The translations under genes were made by a program, and so were the position numbers. DNA of 33,091 nt. Source: SXMI01 sp964391365 (GTDB lineage Bacteria > Actinomycetota > Acidimicrobiia > Acidimicrobiales > Microtrichaceae). Shown here in pieces: positions 23,197 to 30,766 of the stretch; the stretch's first letter is position 1, and every line of letters begins with the position of its first letter. The notes below the pieces were generated by a model, which did no database searches, was not told the DNA's origin, and worked only from the letters and a program-made list of their open reading frames with translations. The DNA lies in NCBI GenBank assembly GCA_964391365.1, contig CAYMKW010000023.1, positions 1-33,091 of the forward strand, read 5' to 3'.

Positions 23197-24118
23197 GTGG
23201 ACGGTGAGCACGGGACGGATTCAGCGCCACGATCCGTGTGGTCGTTGCCGCGTTTCGCCGACTCGCTCGCCGTTGCGGAATCCACCCGTGCGGCCTACGT
23301 CAGGGACGTCGAGTCCTTCGCCGACTGGGTCGCTCGACTCGGCGTCGACCGGCCTGCGCAGCTCACCCGCTCGCACGTGCGCGCCTACCTCGCTCACCTC
23401 ACCACCCGGGGCCTGGCACCGCGGACGATCGCCCGCCGGGCCGCTTCGCTCCGCCGGTACGCCGGCTGGCTCACACGCAGCGGCGTGGTCAGCGTCGATC
23501 CGACCGCCGGGGTCTCGTCGCCGAGCGGAGCGGCCCGTCTCCCGCGGGTGCTCCGTGCGGATGAACTCCACCAGATCCTGGAGGACCCGGCGACGCCGGT
23601 CGACGATCCGCTCATCGAAGCGCGCGACCGTCTCGTCGTCGAGTTGCTCTACGGCTCCGGTCTCCGGGTCGCCGAACTCTGTGGCCTCGATGTGGACTCA
23701 TGGGATCGTCGGGCCGCCACCCTCACGGTCTGGGGCAAGGGTTCGGTCGAACGGGTGGTGCCGACCACCGACCCGACGGACCGGCTGCTCGCAGCGTGGA
23801 TCGATCGCGGTCGCGCCGCATGGTCGGCGCGGTTCCCGGGGGAGCCGGGTCCGGCGGTGTTCACGAACCGACGGGGCCATCGGCTCGCCCCCCGGGACGT
23901 CCGCCGCATCCTCGACCGGCGCTCCCCGGTGCCGACACACCTTCGCCACCCACCTGCTCGACGGGGGAGCGGACCTGCGGGTTGTCCAGGAACTGCTCGG
24001 CCACGCCAGCCTGTCGACGACGCAGATCTACACCCACGTCAGTCGTGAACGTCTGCGGCGGGTCGTCGAGGTGGCACACCCCCGGGCCGGTGCATCGCAC
24101 GGGGAGCGGAACCCGTGA
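23197..24118 (+). pseudogene. xerC: Tyrosine recombinase XerC, frameshifted in the catalytic box
   Basis: Two frames together encode one Xer recombinase, which resolves chromosome dimers at dif. Frame 1 gives the SAM-like DNA-binding domain (RFADSLAVAESTRAAYVRDV to RYAGWLTRSG) and the catalytic domain with the first Arg in YGSGLRVAELCGLD (codon 23665) and the Lys of WGKGSVERVVP. It runs to RRILDRRSPV, then shifts near 23930. Frame 2 continues as RHTFATHLLDGGADLRVVQE, LLGHASLSTTQIYTHVSRER, containing the second His and the Tyr nucleophile (codon 24029). The segment usually linking them, of the form THPHAL, is missing; restoring the frame requires about 20 nt (2 modulo 3). This could be a real deletion or an assembly error. 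The start is GTG 23197 (AGGA about 10 nt upstream). The stop overlaps the next start as GTGA. Confidence 0.88.
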
Positions 24119-24924
24119 GCTCCGACACCTCGACGGTCGACCGGCCGGATCCCGCAGCGGAGGAACTCGTCGCCCTCTGGGCGGAGTACAAGTCGACCGC
24201 CGACCCGGCCGCTCGGGACGCGCTGATCGTGCAGTACTCGCCCCTCGTGAAGTACGTGGCCGGTCGTGTGGCGGCCGGTCTGCCGCAGAGCGTGGAGCAG
24301 GCCGACCTGGCGAGCTACGGCATGTTCGGACTGATCGATGCGATCGACAAGTTCGAGCCCGAGCGGGGGTTCAAGTTCGAGACCTACGCGATCAGCCGGA
24401 TCAAGGGGTCGATCCTCGACGAGCTCCGCTCGATCGACTGGGTGCCTCGGTCGGTCCGCTCCAAGGTCCGTCAGATCGAGCAGGCCTACGCCAAGATCGA
24501 GGCGATCCACCACCGACCTCCCACGGACGCGGAACTGGCCGAGGAGCTCGAGTGGAGCGAGGAGCAACTCGGCACGGCCCTGATGCAGATCTCCCAGGTG
24601 GGTCTGGCGGCGCTCGACGAATCGGTGTCCGGTCGTGGCGGTGGAGAGCGCGGCGATTCGATGACCCTGGGGGACACGATCCCCGACCGCTCGAGCGGTT
24701 CGCCGATGGGGGCCTTCGAGGCCGCCGAGACCCGCCAGCTGCTCGGCGACGCGATCAACACCCTCCCGGAGCGGGAGAAGCTCGTGCTCACGCTCTACTA
24801 CTACGAGAACATGACCCTGCAGGAGATCGGCCGGGTGCTCGGTGTGACCGAGTCCCGTGTCTGTCAGATCCACACGAAGTCGCTCCTGCACCTGCGCTCC
24901 CGCGTCGGCGACGACGCAGTCTGA
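24115..24924 (+). CDS. FliA/WhiG-family RNA polymerase sigma factor
   Basis: A 269-aa group 3 sigma factor. Region 1.2/2 includes RDALIVQYSPLVKYVAGRVA, DLASYGMFGLIDAIDKFEPE and RGFKFETYAISRIKGSILDE with LRSIDWVPRSVR. Region 3 covers about 120-160, and region 4 contains INTLPEREKLVLTLYYYENM and LQEIGRVLGVTESRVCQIHT as the -35 recognition helix. This arrangement matches WhiG (sporulation) and FliA (motility) sigmas. The position between xerC/dprA and an M23-type gene with rpsB beyond resembles whiG of Streptomyces, but motility and sporulation cannot be told apart from this window. GTG start in a GTGA overlap with xerC; the stop is overlapped by CTG of the next frame (CTGA). Confidence 0.93.
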   Translation: MSSDTSTVDRPDPAAEELVALWAEYKSTADPAARDALIVQYSPLVKYVAGRVAAGLPQSVEQADLASYGMFGLIDAIDKFEPERGFKFETYAISRIKGSILDELRSIDWVPRSVRSKVRQIEQAYAKIEAIHHRPPTDAELAEELEWSEEQLGTALMQISQVGLAALDESVSGRGGGERGDSMTLGDTIPDRSSGSPMGAFEAAETRQLLGDAINTLPEREKLVLTLYYYENMTLQEIGRVLGVTESRVCQIHTKSLLHLRSRVGDDAV

Positions 24925-25526
24925 GTCCGTTCCCGCCGGAGCGGCCCGATCGACGGCCCGAACCGCCAGCGCACATCGTCCGGGCCGTGCTCGTCGCTCT
25001 GCTCGCATCGGCATCCGCCCTCGTCGTCGCAGCACCGGTCGGGGCCATCGGTGACGGCGGCGCCGGGTTCATGCCCGGTGCACCTGCGGGCCGGACCCGG
25101 GGTTCCGGGGTGACGGATGTCGCCGGAGCCCGACGCGGTCCCTTCCGGCCGCCGGTGTCGGCCCCCGTCGCCGACCCCTTCCGGGCCCCGGCGCACCGTT
25201 TCGCCCCGGGCAACCGAGGGTTGGAGTACGCAACCGGTCGGGGTGCCCCCGCCCGGTCGATCGGACCCGGGGTGGTCGCCTTCGCCGGGTCGGTCGCCGG
25301 TCGCCTCGTCGTCAGCGTCGTTCACCCGGGCGGGTTCCGGTCGTCGCTCACCGGTCTGGCGACCATCGGTGTCCGCGTCGGGACCGTCGTGGACGCCTCG
25401 ACCGTCCTCGGGACGACCGGGGAGCGACTCCACCTTGGCGTGCGACGGAACGGCGAGTACCTGGACCCGGCGACCCTGTTCGCAGCCGAGTCCCCCCGAC
25501 GATCCGTGCTGGTGCCCACCCGCTGA
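24921..25526 (+). CDS. Secreted M23 (LytM)-like protein with degenerate metal site
   Basis: The frame encodes about 201 residues if started at CTG 24921, in a CTGA overlap with the sigma factor stop. It then has a basic N-region (PERPDRRPEPPAHIVRA), a hydrophobic core VLVALLASASALVVAAP, and a likely signal-peptidase site near VGAIG. GTG 24987 is the only canonical in-frame alternative and would leave a signal peptide lacking its basic part. The C-terminal 110 residues follow the M23/LytM pattern (GPGVVAFAGSVAGRLVVSVV, HPGGFRSSLTGL, GERLHLGVRRNGEYLDPATL). The metal-binding residues are eroded: PGNRGLEY replaces the usual H..G.D, and the HxH motif is reduced to RLH. A non-enzymatic peptidoglycan-binding or regulatory role is therefore more likely than hydrolysis. 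The same locus holds an M23 gene upstream of rpsB in Streptomyces. Confidence 0.75.
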   Translation: MSPFPPERPDRRPEPPAHIVRAVLVALLASASALVVAAPVGAIGDGGAGFMPGAPAGRTRGSGVTDVAGARRGPFRPPVSAPVADPFRAPAHRFAPGNRGLEYATGRGAPARSIGPGVVAFAGSVAGRLVVSVVHPGGFRSSLTGLATIGVRVGTVVDASTVLGTTGERLHLGVRRNGEYLDPATLFAAESPRRSVLVPTR

Positions 25527-25562
25527 GCGTCCGCTCGCTGGCTCCGGGTCCGGCCTCGGCCC

Positions 25563-25568
25563 TATGCT
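25563..25568 (+). promoter_or_regulatory. Candidate -10 box for the rpsB operon
   Basis: TATGCT in the 170-nt gap before rpsB, giving a leader near 120 nt. No clear -35 is present. The leader could hold a ribosomal-protein feedback element, but no known structure was recognised. Confidence 0.4.
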
Positions 25569-25696
25569 CCTCGGCTGACCCGGAGACCCGGGTCGTCGGT
25601 CAGTCCAACGCACACGCTCGCCCGGTCCATCCTCTCGGTCGCCCCACGGGGCGCGAGGACCGGGTCTCGCCGAACCGAGGGGGAAGGAGCAGCGCC

Positions 25697-26680
25697 GTGA
25701 GCGCAGTCGTCAGCATGAAGCAGTTGCTGGAGGCCGGTGTCCACTTCGGACACCAGACCCGCCGGTGGAACCCGAAGATGAAGCGATTCATCCACGGTGA
25801 GCGCGGAGGGATCTACCTGATCGACCTCCACCAGACGCTCTCGGGGATCGAGCAGTCGTACCTGTTCATCAGGGACCTCGTCGCCGACGGCGGGACCGTC
25901 CTCTTCATCGGGACCAAGAAGCAGGCCCAGGACCCGATCCAGGGCTACGCCGTGAAGTGCGGCATGCCGTACATCAACCAGCGGTGGCTCGGCGGCATGC
26001 TCACCAACTTCGAGACGATCTCCAAGCGGGTCGCCAAGATGCAGGAGTTCCAGCGCATGCGGGACTCCGGCGAGTTCGAGGCCATGCCCAAGAAGGAAGC
26101 GCTCCTCATGCAGCGCGAGCTCGACAAGCTCGAGCGGAACCTGAACGGAATCCGTGACCTGGCCCGTCTTCCCGACGCGGTGTTCATCCTGGACACCAAG
26201 AAGGAGGACATCGCCGTCACCGAGGCGAACAAGCTCGGCATCCCGGTCGTCGCTGTCGTCGACACGAACTGCGACCCCGACGTCATCCAGTTCGTGATCC
26301 CGGGCAACGACGACGCCATCCGCTCCGGGGACCTGCTCACCCGGGTCGTCGCCGACGCCGTCATCGAGGGCCGCCAGATGCGGGCCCACAAGCACCCCGA
26401 GTCGGTGCCGCGTGAGCGCTCCGCCGAGGAGGTCGCCGAGCACGCCGCGCAGCAGGCCCGCGCCCGGTCCGAGGCCGCGGCTGCCGCCCAGGAGCGGGAG
26501 GCCCGGGTGCTCGCCACCCGGAACGCCCCCGACGACTCGGCGACCGTGACCGACGAGGCGATCGCCGATGCCGACGTGGCCGCCGCCGGGGCCGAGGAGG
26601 CCGCCGAGACCGCTGTGGCCGAGGTCGTCGCCGAGACCGCCGCCGAGGCAACCGCCGAGACCGAGGAGGCGGGAGCCTGA
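25697..26680 (+). CDS. rpsB: 30S ribosomal protein S2 with long C-terminal extension
   Basis: A 327-aa S2. The core (residues 1 to about 235) is standard: SMKQLLEAGVHFGHQTRRWN, KMKRFIHGERGGIYLIDLHQ, VLFIGTKKQAQD, INQRWLGGMLTNFETISKRV and DTNCDPDVIQFVIPGNDDAI. Residues from about 245 form an Ala/Glu-rich acidic tail (AAQQARARSEAAAAAQER, later AETAVAEVVAETAAEATAET), about 80 residues longer than typical S2. GTG start with AAGGAG (25684-25689), 7 nt upstream. The stop overlaps the tsf start as TGATG (26678-26682). The tail is probably disordered and may project from the small subunit. Confidence 0.96.
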   Translation: MSAVVSMKQLLEAGVHFGHQTRRWNPKMKRFIHGERGGIYLIDLHQTLSGIEQSYLFIRDLVADGGTVLFIGTKKQAQDPIQGYAVKCGMPYINQRWLGGMLTNFETISKRVAKMQEFQRMRDSGEFEAMPKKEALLMQRELDKLERNLNGIRDLARLPDAVFILDTKKEDIAVTEANKLGIPVVAVVDTNCDPDVIQFVIPGNDDAIRSGDLLTRVVADAVIEGRQMRAHKHPESVPRERSAEEVAEHAAQQARARSEAAAAAQEREARVLATRNAPDDSATVTDEAIADADVAAAGAEEAAETAVAEVVAETAAEATAETEEAGA

Positions 26681-27471
26681 TGCCCGAGTTCACCGCACAG
26701 GACGTCAAGGCGCTGCGCGATGCGACCGGCGCCGGGATGATGGACTGCAAGAAGGCCCTGACCGAGGCGGATGGCGACATGGAGCGCGCCGCCCAGGTGC
26801 TCCGCCAGAAGGGTCTGAGCAAGGTCGCGACGCTGGAGGACCGGGAGAACAATCAGGGGGCCGTCGCCATCTCCCGGACCGGCAACGTCGCTGCGCTCGT
26901 CGAGCTCAAGTCCGAGACGGACTTCTCGGCCAAGGCCGACGACTTCGTCGCCCTGACCCAGGCGCTCGCGGATGCGGTGCTCGCCGACGGTCCGGACGCC
27001 GTGGCCGGGCTGCAGTCCCGACTCGACGACCTGCGGATCGCCAAGAAGGAGAACATCGAGCTCGGCGCCGTGGCCCGGTTCGAGGCGGCCGAGGGCAACG
27101 TCCTCGACGCCTACCTCCACACCCAGGACGGCCGGGGCACGAACGGCGTGCTGATCGAGGTCTCCGGGGCCGACGAGGCGGCGGCCCACGAGGTCGCGCT
27201 CCACATCGCCTTCGCCCGGCCGACGGCGCTGTCCCGGGACGAGATCGACGGGACGCTCGTGGAGCAGGCCCGGGCCTCGGCCGAGGAACTGACCCGCAAG
27301 GAGGGGAAGCCCGAGCAGGCGATCCCCAAGATCGTCGACGGTCGCCTCAACGCCTGGTACGCCGAGCGGGTCCTGCCCGAGCAGGGGATGTTCGGCGAGA
27401 AGGAGACGGTCCAACAGCACCTGGGCGACGCCACGATCGTGCGGTTCGTCCAGGCGGTGATCGGGTCCTGA
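26680..27471 (+). CDS. tsf: Translation elongation factor Ts
   Basis: EF-Ts is the nucleotide exchange factor for EF-Tu. The 263-aa protein has the N-terminal UBA-like domain with DVKALRDATGAGMMDCKKAL, the exchange core with ISRTGNVAALVELKSETDFS (family ETDFVA), and the C-terminal region with PEQAIPKIVDGRLNAWYAER and FGEKETVQQHL. Length is typical of actinobacterial EF-Ts. The ATG overlaps the rpsB stop by one base, so translation is likely coupled. pyrH follows after 9 nt. Confidence 0.97.
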   Translation: MPEFTAQDVKALRDATGAGMMDCKKALTEADGDMERAAQVLRQKGLSKVATLEDRENNQGAVAISRTGNVAALVELKSETDFSAKADDFVALTQALADAVLADGPDAVAGLQSRLDDLRIAKKENIELGAVARFEAAEGNVLDAYLHTQDGRGTNGVLIEVSGADEAAAHEVALHIAFARPTALSRDEIDGTLVEQARASAEELTRKEGKPEQAIPKIVDGRLNAWYAERVLPEQGMFGEKETVQQHLGDATIVRFVQAVIGS

Positions 27472-27480
27472 GCCCTCGTC

Positions 27481-28224
27481 GTGACGGCACCCGACGTGGT
27501 CGCTGAGCTCGTCCAGCCCCGCTGGTCCAGGGTGCTCGTCAAGCTCTCGGGCGAGGCGTTCGCCGGCTCGGGCGGGCAGGGGATCGACGGCGAGGTCGTG
27601 ACCGAACTGGCTCGTGAGCTGGTCGAGGTCAAGCAGCGCTTCGACGTCGACGTCGCCGTCGTGGTCGGAGGCGGCAACATCTGGCGGGGAATGACCGGAG
27701 AGGGCGCCGGCATGGACCGCGCCCAGGCCGACTACATGGGCATGCTCGCCACCGTCATCAACGGTCTGGCGCTGCAGGAGACGCTCGAACGGCTCGGCCA
27801 GCCGACCCGGGTCCAGAGCGCCATCCACATGGCGCAGGTCGCCGAGCCGTACATCCGGCGGCGCGCCATCCGGCACCTCGAGAAGGGCCGGGTCGTGATC
27901 TTCGCCGGCGGAACGGGGAACCCGTTCATGACGACCGACACCACCTCGGCGCTGCGGGCGGTGGAGATCGAGGCCGGTGCGATCCTCATGGGCAAGCACG
28001 GGACCGACGGCGTCTACACCGCGGACCCGAACCGCGACCCGTCTGCGGAACTCCTGCGCGAGGTGAGCTACATCGAGGTGCTGAACCGGGGCCTCAAGGT
28101 CATGGACTCCACAGCCATCACCCTGTGCATGGACAACGACCTTCCCATCTGCGTGTTCGACCTGATGGGCCACAACCTGGTGCCGATCCTGGCGGGCGAA
28201 CACGTGGGGACGGTGGTGTCGTGA
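27481..28224 (+). CDS. pyrH: Uridylate kinase (UMP kinase)
   Basis: PyrH phosphorylates UMP to UDP in pyrimidine synthesis. The 247-aa amino-acid-kinase fold protein shows VLVKLSGEAFAGSGGQGID, VVVGGGNIWRGMTGEGAGMD, the ADYMGMLATVINGLALQETL helix, the UMP-binding FAGGTGNPFMTTDTTSALRA and KHGTDGVYTADPNRDP, and VMDSTAITLCMDNDLPICVF near the end. The GTG start is 9 nt downstream of tsf. The tsf-pyrH-frr order is conserved. Known members are hexameric and UTP-regulated. Confidence 0.97.
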   Translation: MTAPDVVAELVQPRWSRVLVKLSGEAFAGSGGQGIDGEVVTELARELVEVKQRFDVDVAVVVGGGNIWRGMTGEGAGMDRAQADYMGMLATVINGLALQETLERLGQPTRVQSAIHMAQVAEPYIRRRAIRHLEKGRVVIFAGGTGNPFMTTDTTSALRAVEIEAGAILMGKHGTDGVYTADPNRDPSAELLREVSYIEVLNRGLKVMDSTAITLCMDNDLPICVFDLMGHNLVPILAGEHVGTVVS

Positions 28225-28235
28225 CCGTCGATCGT

Positions 28236-28249
28236 CCGGGCGTGCCCGG
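28236..28249 (+). other. Small GC hairpin between pyrH and frr
   Basis: CCGGG-CGTG-CCCGG forms a 5-bp stem with a 4-nt loop in the 49-nt gap before frr. No T-run follows. It could slow or modulate transcription, but this is weak evidence. Confidence 0.25.
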
Positions 28250-28273
28250 GCCCGGTGTGCGAGGCTGGTCGGC

Positions 28274-28843
28274 GTGAGCAGCGAGTACATCGACGCAGCG
28301 CTCGAGGACGCGACGGAACGCATGGCCAAGGCCGTCGTCCACACCCGCAGCGAGTTCGCCGGCGTCCGGACCGGCCGGGCCACGCCGGCCCTGGTCGAGA
28401 AGCTGCCCGTGGACTACTACGGCAGCTCATCGCCACTCCAGCAGTTGGCGAGCTTCTCGGTGCCCGACGCCCGCATGCTCGTGATCACCCCCTTCGACAA
28501 GGGGTCGATCCCCGCGATCGAGCGGGCGGTCCAGGACGCGAACCTGGGTCTCAACCCCTCCAACGACGGCGTGGCGATCCGACTGGCGTTCCCGCCGCTG
28601 ACCGAGGAGCGGCGCAAGGAGTTCGTCCGGCTCGTGAAGAACCGCGCCGAGGACGGCCGCAACGCCGTGCGGGGCGCCCGCCGGGACACCCGCAAGGACC
28701 TCGAGGCGCTCGAGAAGGACGGCGAGCTGTCCTCCGACGACCTGCGCCGCGCCGAGGCCGAACTCGACAAGCTCACGAAGGCGCACGAGGCCGAGATCGA
28801 CGCGGCCCTCGAGACCAAGACGGCGGAGCTCCTCGAGAGCTGA
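28274..28843 (+). CDS. frr: Ribosome recycling factor
   Basis: RRF splits post-termination ribosomes together with EF-G. The 189-aa protein has the family stretches RMAKAVVHTRSEFAGVRTGR, ATPALVEKLPVDYYGSSSPL, QQLASFSVPDARMLVITPFD, IERAVQDANLGLNPSNDGVA and IRLAFPPLTEERRKEFVRLV, with C-terminal helices ending KTAELLES. The GTG start has GAGG about 9 nt upstream. It lies 49 nt after pyrH, a gap with a small hairpin. cdsA starts 27 nt after its stop. Confidence 0.97.
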   Translation: MSSEYIDAALEDATERMAKAVVHTRSEFAGVRTGRATPALVEKLPVDYYGSSSPLQQLASFSVPDARMLVITPFDKGSIPAIERAVQDANLGLNPSNDGVAIRLAFPPLTEERRKEFVRLVKNRAEDGRNAVRGARRDTRKDLEALEKDGELSSDDLRRAEAELDKLTKAHEAEIDAALETKTAELLES

Positions 28844-28870
28844 GCCGATCGGCTCCGCTGCTGGATCACC

Positions 28871-30766
28871 ATGACGGATCACGACGACCACGACGACGTC
28901 AACGACGAGCCCGATCAGGGCGGCGACCGGCCCGACGCCGGACCATCCACCGTGCACGAGGGTGTCCGGGTCCTGGCGGCCGAGGACACCCCGTCCGACG
29001 GCGACGGTGTGGCCGTCCGTCGTCGACCCGGACAGCAGGGGTTCGGCGACCGTCCCGACCGTCCGGCCCCCCGGCCGGACCTGCCCACGGTGACGATCTC
29101 GACCTCGGACGACGAGCACCCGACCCGCCGGACGCTCCCCGGTGAACGATTCGGGGCGGTTCCGGTCGTGCGGGTCGACGGACCGGCCCCCGACACCATC
29201 GAGGAGGACCACCCGGGTCACGCCCGGCTGGTCCACGACGAAGCACCCGGATCCATCGGGATGGACGCAGCGGAGGTTGCAGGCATGACTGCTGACGACG
29301 AACGGGGCGCTCCCGACGACGGCTACGGGCTCTCGGATGCGCCGGGGACGGAGTTCGACGAGTCCGAGGACGCGTTCGTCCTCCCGCACTGGACCGAACC
29401 GCCCACCGGACAGGTCCCCAAGACCGTCATCGCCGAGGGCGAGGAGGCGGAGCCCGTGACCGGGTCCCAGCCCAGGTGGCGGGACGAGCGTGAGCGTGGC
29501 GCCGAGACCGACTTCGACGACCTCCGCAGCGACGGTCCCCAGCTCGGTGCGCTGGCCGGCCAGACGGACCAGGGCGACCCCGACGACTTCTTCTCCGGCG
29601 AGGCCGAGGGCGACCCGTTCCTGGCCTTCGCTCCCGACGACGAGAGCGGCCAGCCCGAGCGGGTGAGCCGTCGCCGCCGGTCCGAGCCGGAGGCCGAGCG
29701 GCCCTCGGCGCTCTCGCGCGTCCGAGCCGGTCTCGGGCGTCGTGGCGAGGCCGACGGCGGAGACCGGGCCGACGTCGACGTCGACGTCGACGTCGACGAG
29801 CCGGGCGATGATCGGGGGTTCAGCGGCGAGTCCGAGGACCAGCCGGATGACGACGACCGCAGGTCCGGCGTGCCGGCACCCACGGGCGGAGCAGGCGGAT
29901 CCGGTGGTGACCGGAACCTGGTGACTGCGGTGGCCGTCGGGGTCGCGCTCGTGGCGATCGGACTCGTCTGCTTCAAGCTCGGCGGACTCGCCACGACCGT
30001 GCTGGCGTGCGTCGTCGTCGGCGCCGCAGCGATCGAGTACTTCACCGCCGTGCAACAGCGAGGCTTCCGGCCGGCGACGCTGGTCGGTGTCGTGGGGATC
30101 CTGGGGCTGCTCCTCGCCACCTACTTCTCCGGCCTGGCCGCCTTCCCCGTGGTGCTCCCGCTCACGATCGTGATCGGACTGCTGTGGTTCCTCTGGGTGG
30201 CGCCGGGCGAACGCTCGGTGATCAACCTCGGGGTGACCCTCCTGGGGTTCATGTGGATCGGCCTGCTCGGCTCGTTCGCCACCCTGTTCCTTGGGCTGGG
30301 GCGCCAGATGCAGGCGGCCGACCCCTCGCTGACGTCGAACCCGGGCATCGGCGTGCTGATCGCCGCGGTGATCGCATCGGTGGCCAGCGACGTCGGCGGC
30401 TACTTCGTCGGCAAGTACATGGGTCGGACCCAGCTGTCGGCCGCCAGCCCGAACAAGACCCAGGAGGGCCTGATCGGCGGGTTCGTCGCCGCCCTCGTCG
30501 CCGTGGTCGTCGTCGTCGGGTTCTTCGGTATCGCCCCCATCGGCGGCAGCTTCCCCAGGGTGTTCATCTTCGCCCTGCTCTGTGCCCTCGTCGCACCGCT
30601 CGGCGACCTCTGCGAGTCCTTCGTCAAGCGGGACCTGGGAATCAAGGACATGGGTACGGTGCTCCCGGCTCACGGCGGTGTGCTCGATCGCTTCGACGGG
30701 CTGCTGTTCGTCCTGCCGGTGGCCTACTTCGTGACGGTCCTCTTCGACGTCTGGTCGATCGGCTGA
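28871..30766 (+). CDS. cdsA: Phosphatidate cytidylyltransferase with long acidic N-terminal extension
   Basis: The C-terminal 280 residues (from about 350) are CDP-diacylglycerol synthase: seven to eight hydrophobic helices, the SPNKTQEGLIGG segment (family SxxKTxEG), and the signature GDLCESFVKRDLGIKDMGTV, LPAHGGVLDRFDGLLF. It makes CDP-diacylglycerol from phosphatidic acid and CTP at the membrane. The first 340 residues are highly acidic, Pro/Gly-rich and probably disordered, with DVDVDVDVDEPGDD at about residues 301-315. ATG 28871 has no strong Shine-Dalgarno, while in-frame ATG 29285 (residue 139) has GGAGG 8 nt upstream, so a shorter 493-aa form is possible. The extension was described in no family I recognise. 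The stop is followed by a second copy of its 12-nt context. Confidence 0.9.
   Translation: MTDHDDHDDVNDEPDQGGDRPDAGPSTVHEGVRVLAAEDTPSDGDGVAVRRRPGQQGFGDRPDRPAPRPDLPTVTISTSDDEHPTRRTLPGERFGAVPVVRVDGPAPDTIEEDHPGHARLVHDEAPGSIGMDAAEVAGMTADDERGAPDDGYGLSDAPGTEFDESEDAFVLPHWTEPPTGQVPKTVIAEGEEAEPVTGSQPRWRDERERGAETDFDDLRSDGPQLGALAGQTDQGDPDDFFSGEAEGDPFLAFAPDDESGQPERVSRRRRSEPEAERPSALSRVRAGLGRRGEADGGDRADVDVDVDVDEPGDDRGFSGESEDQPDDDDRRSGVPAPTGGAGGSGGDRNLVTAVAVGVALVAIGLVCFKLGGLATTVLACVVVGAAAIEYFTAVQQRGFRPATLVGVVGILGLLLATYFSGLAAFPVVLPLTIVIGLLWFLWVAPGERSVINLGVTLLGFMWIGLLGSFATLFLGLGRQMQAADPSLTSNPGIGVLIAAVIASVASDVGGYFVGKYMGRTQLSAASPNKTQEGLIGGFVAALVAVVVVVGFFGIAPIGGSFPRVFIFALLCALVAPLGDLCESFVKRDLGIKDMGTVLPAHGGVLDRFDGLLFVLPVAYFVTVLFDVWSIG
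29272..29276 (+). promoter_or_regulatory. Internal ribosome binding site candidate in cdsA
   Basis: GGAGG 8 nt upstream of in-frame ATG 29285. It is better placed than anything before ATG 28871, so it could mark the true start or a second start. Confidence 0.45.
29771..29794 (+). repeat. GACGTC hexamer repeat in cdsA
   Basis: Four perfect copies of GACGTC, continuing into GACGAG, encode alternating Asp-Val. A possible slippage-prone tract in the disordered N-terminal extension. Confidence 0.85.

Noticed and set aside
23700..25526. Single 608-codon plus-strand frame spanning the end of xerC, the sigma factor and the M23-like gene
   Set aside because: Its first two thirds are out of frame with xerC and the sigma factor; only the last 201 codons show a signal peptide and a domain pattern.
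25945..28383. 812-codon minus-strand open frame opposite rpsB, tsf and pyrH
   Set aside because: It is fully antisense to three certain genes and rich in residues expected from the complement of GC-biased codons, with no recognisable domain.
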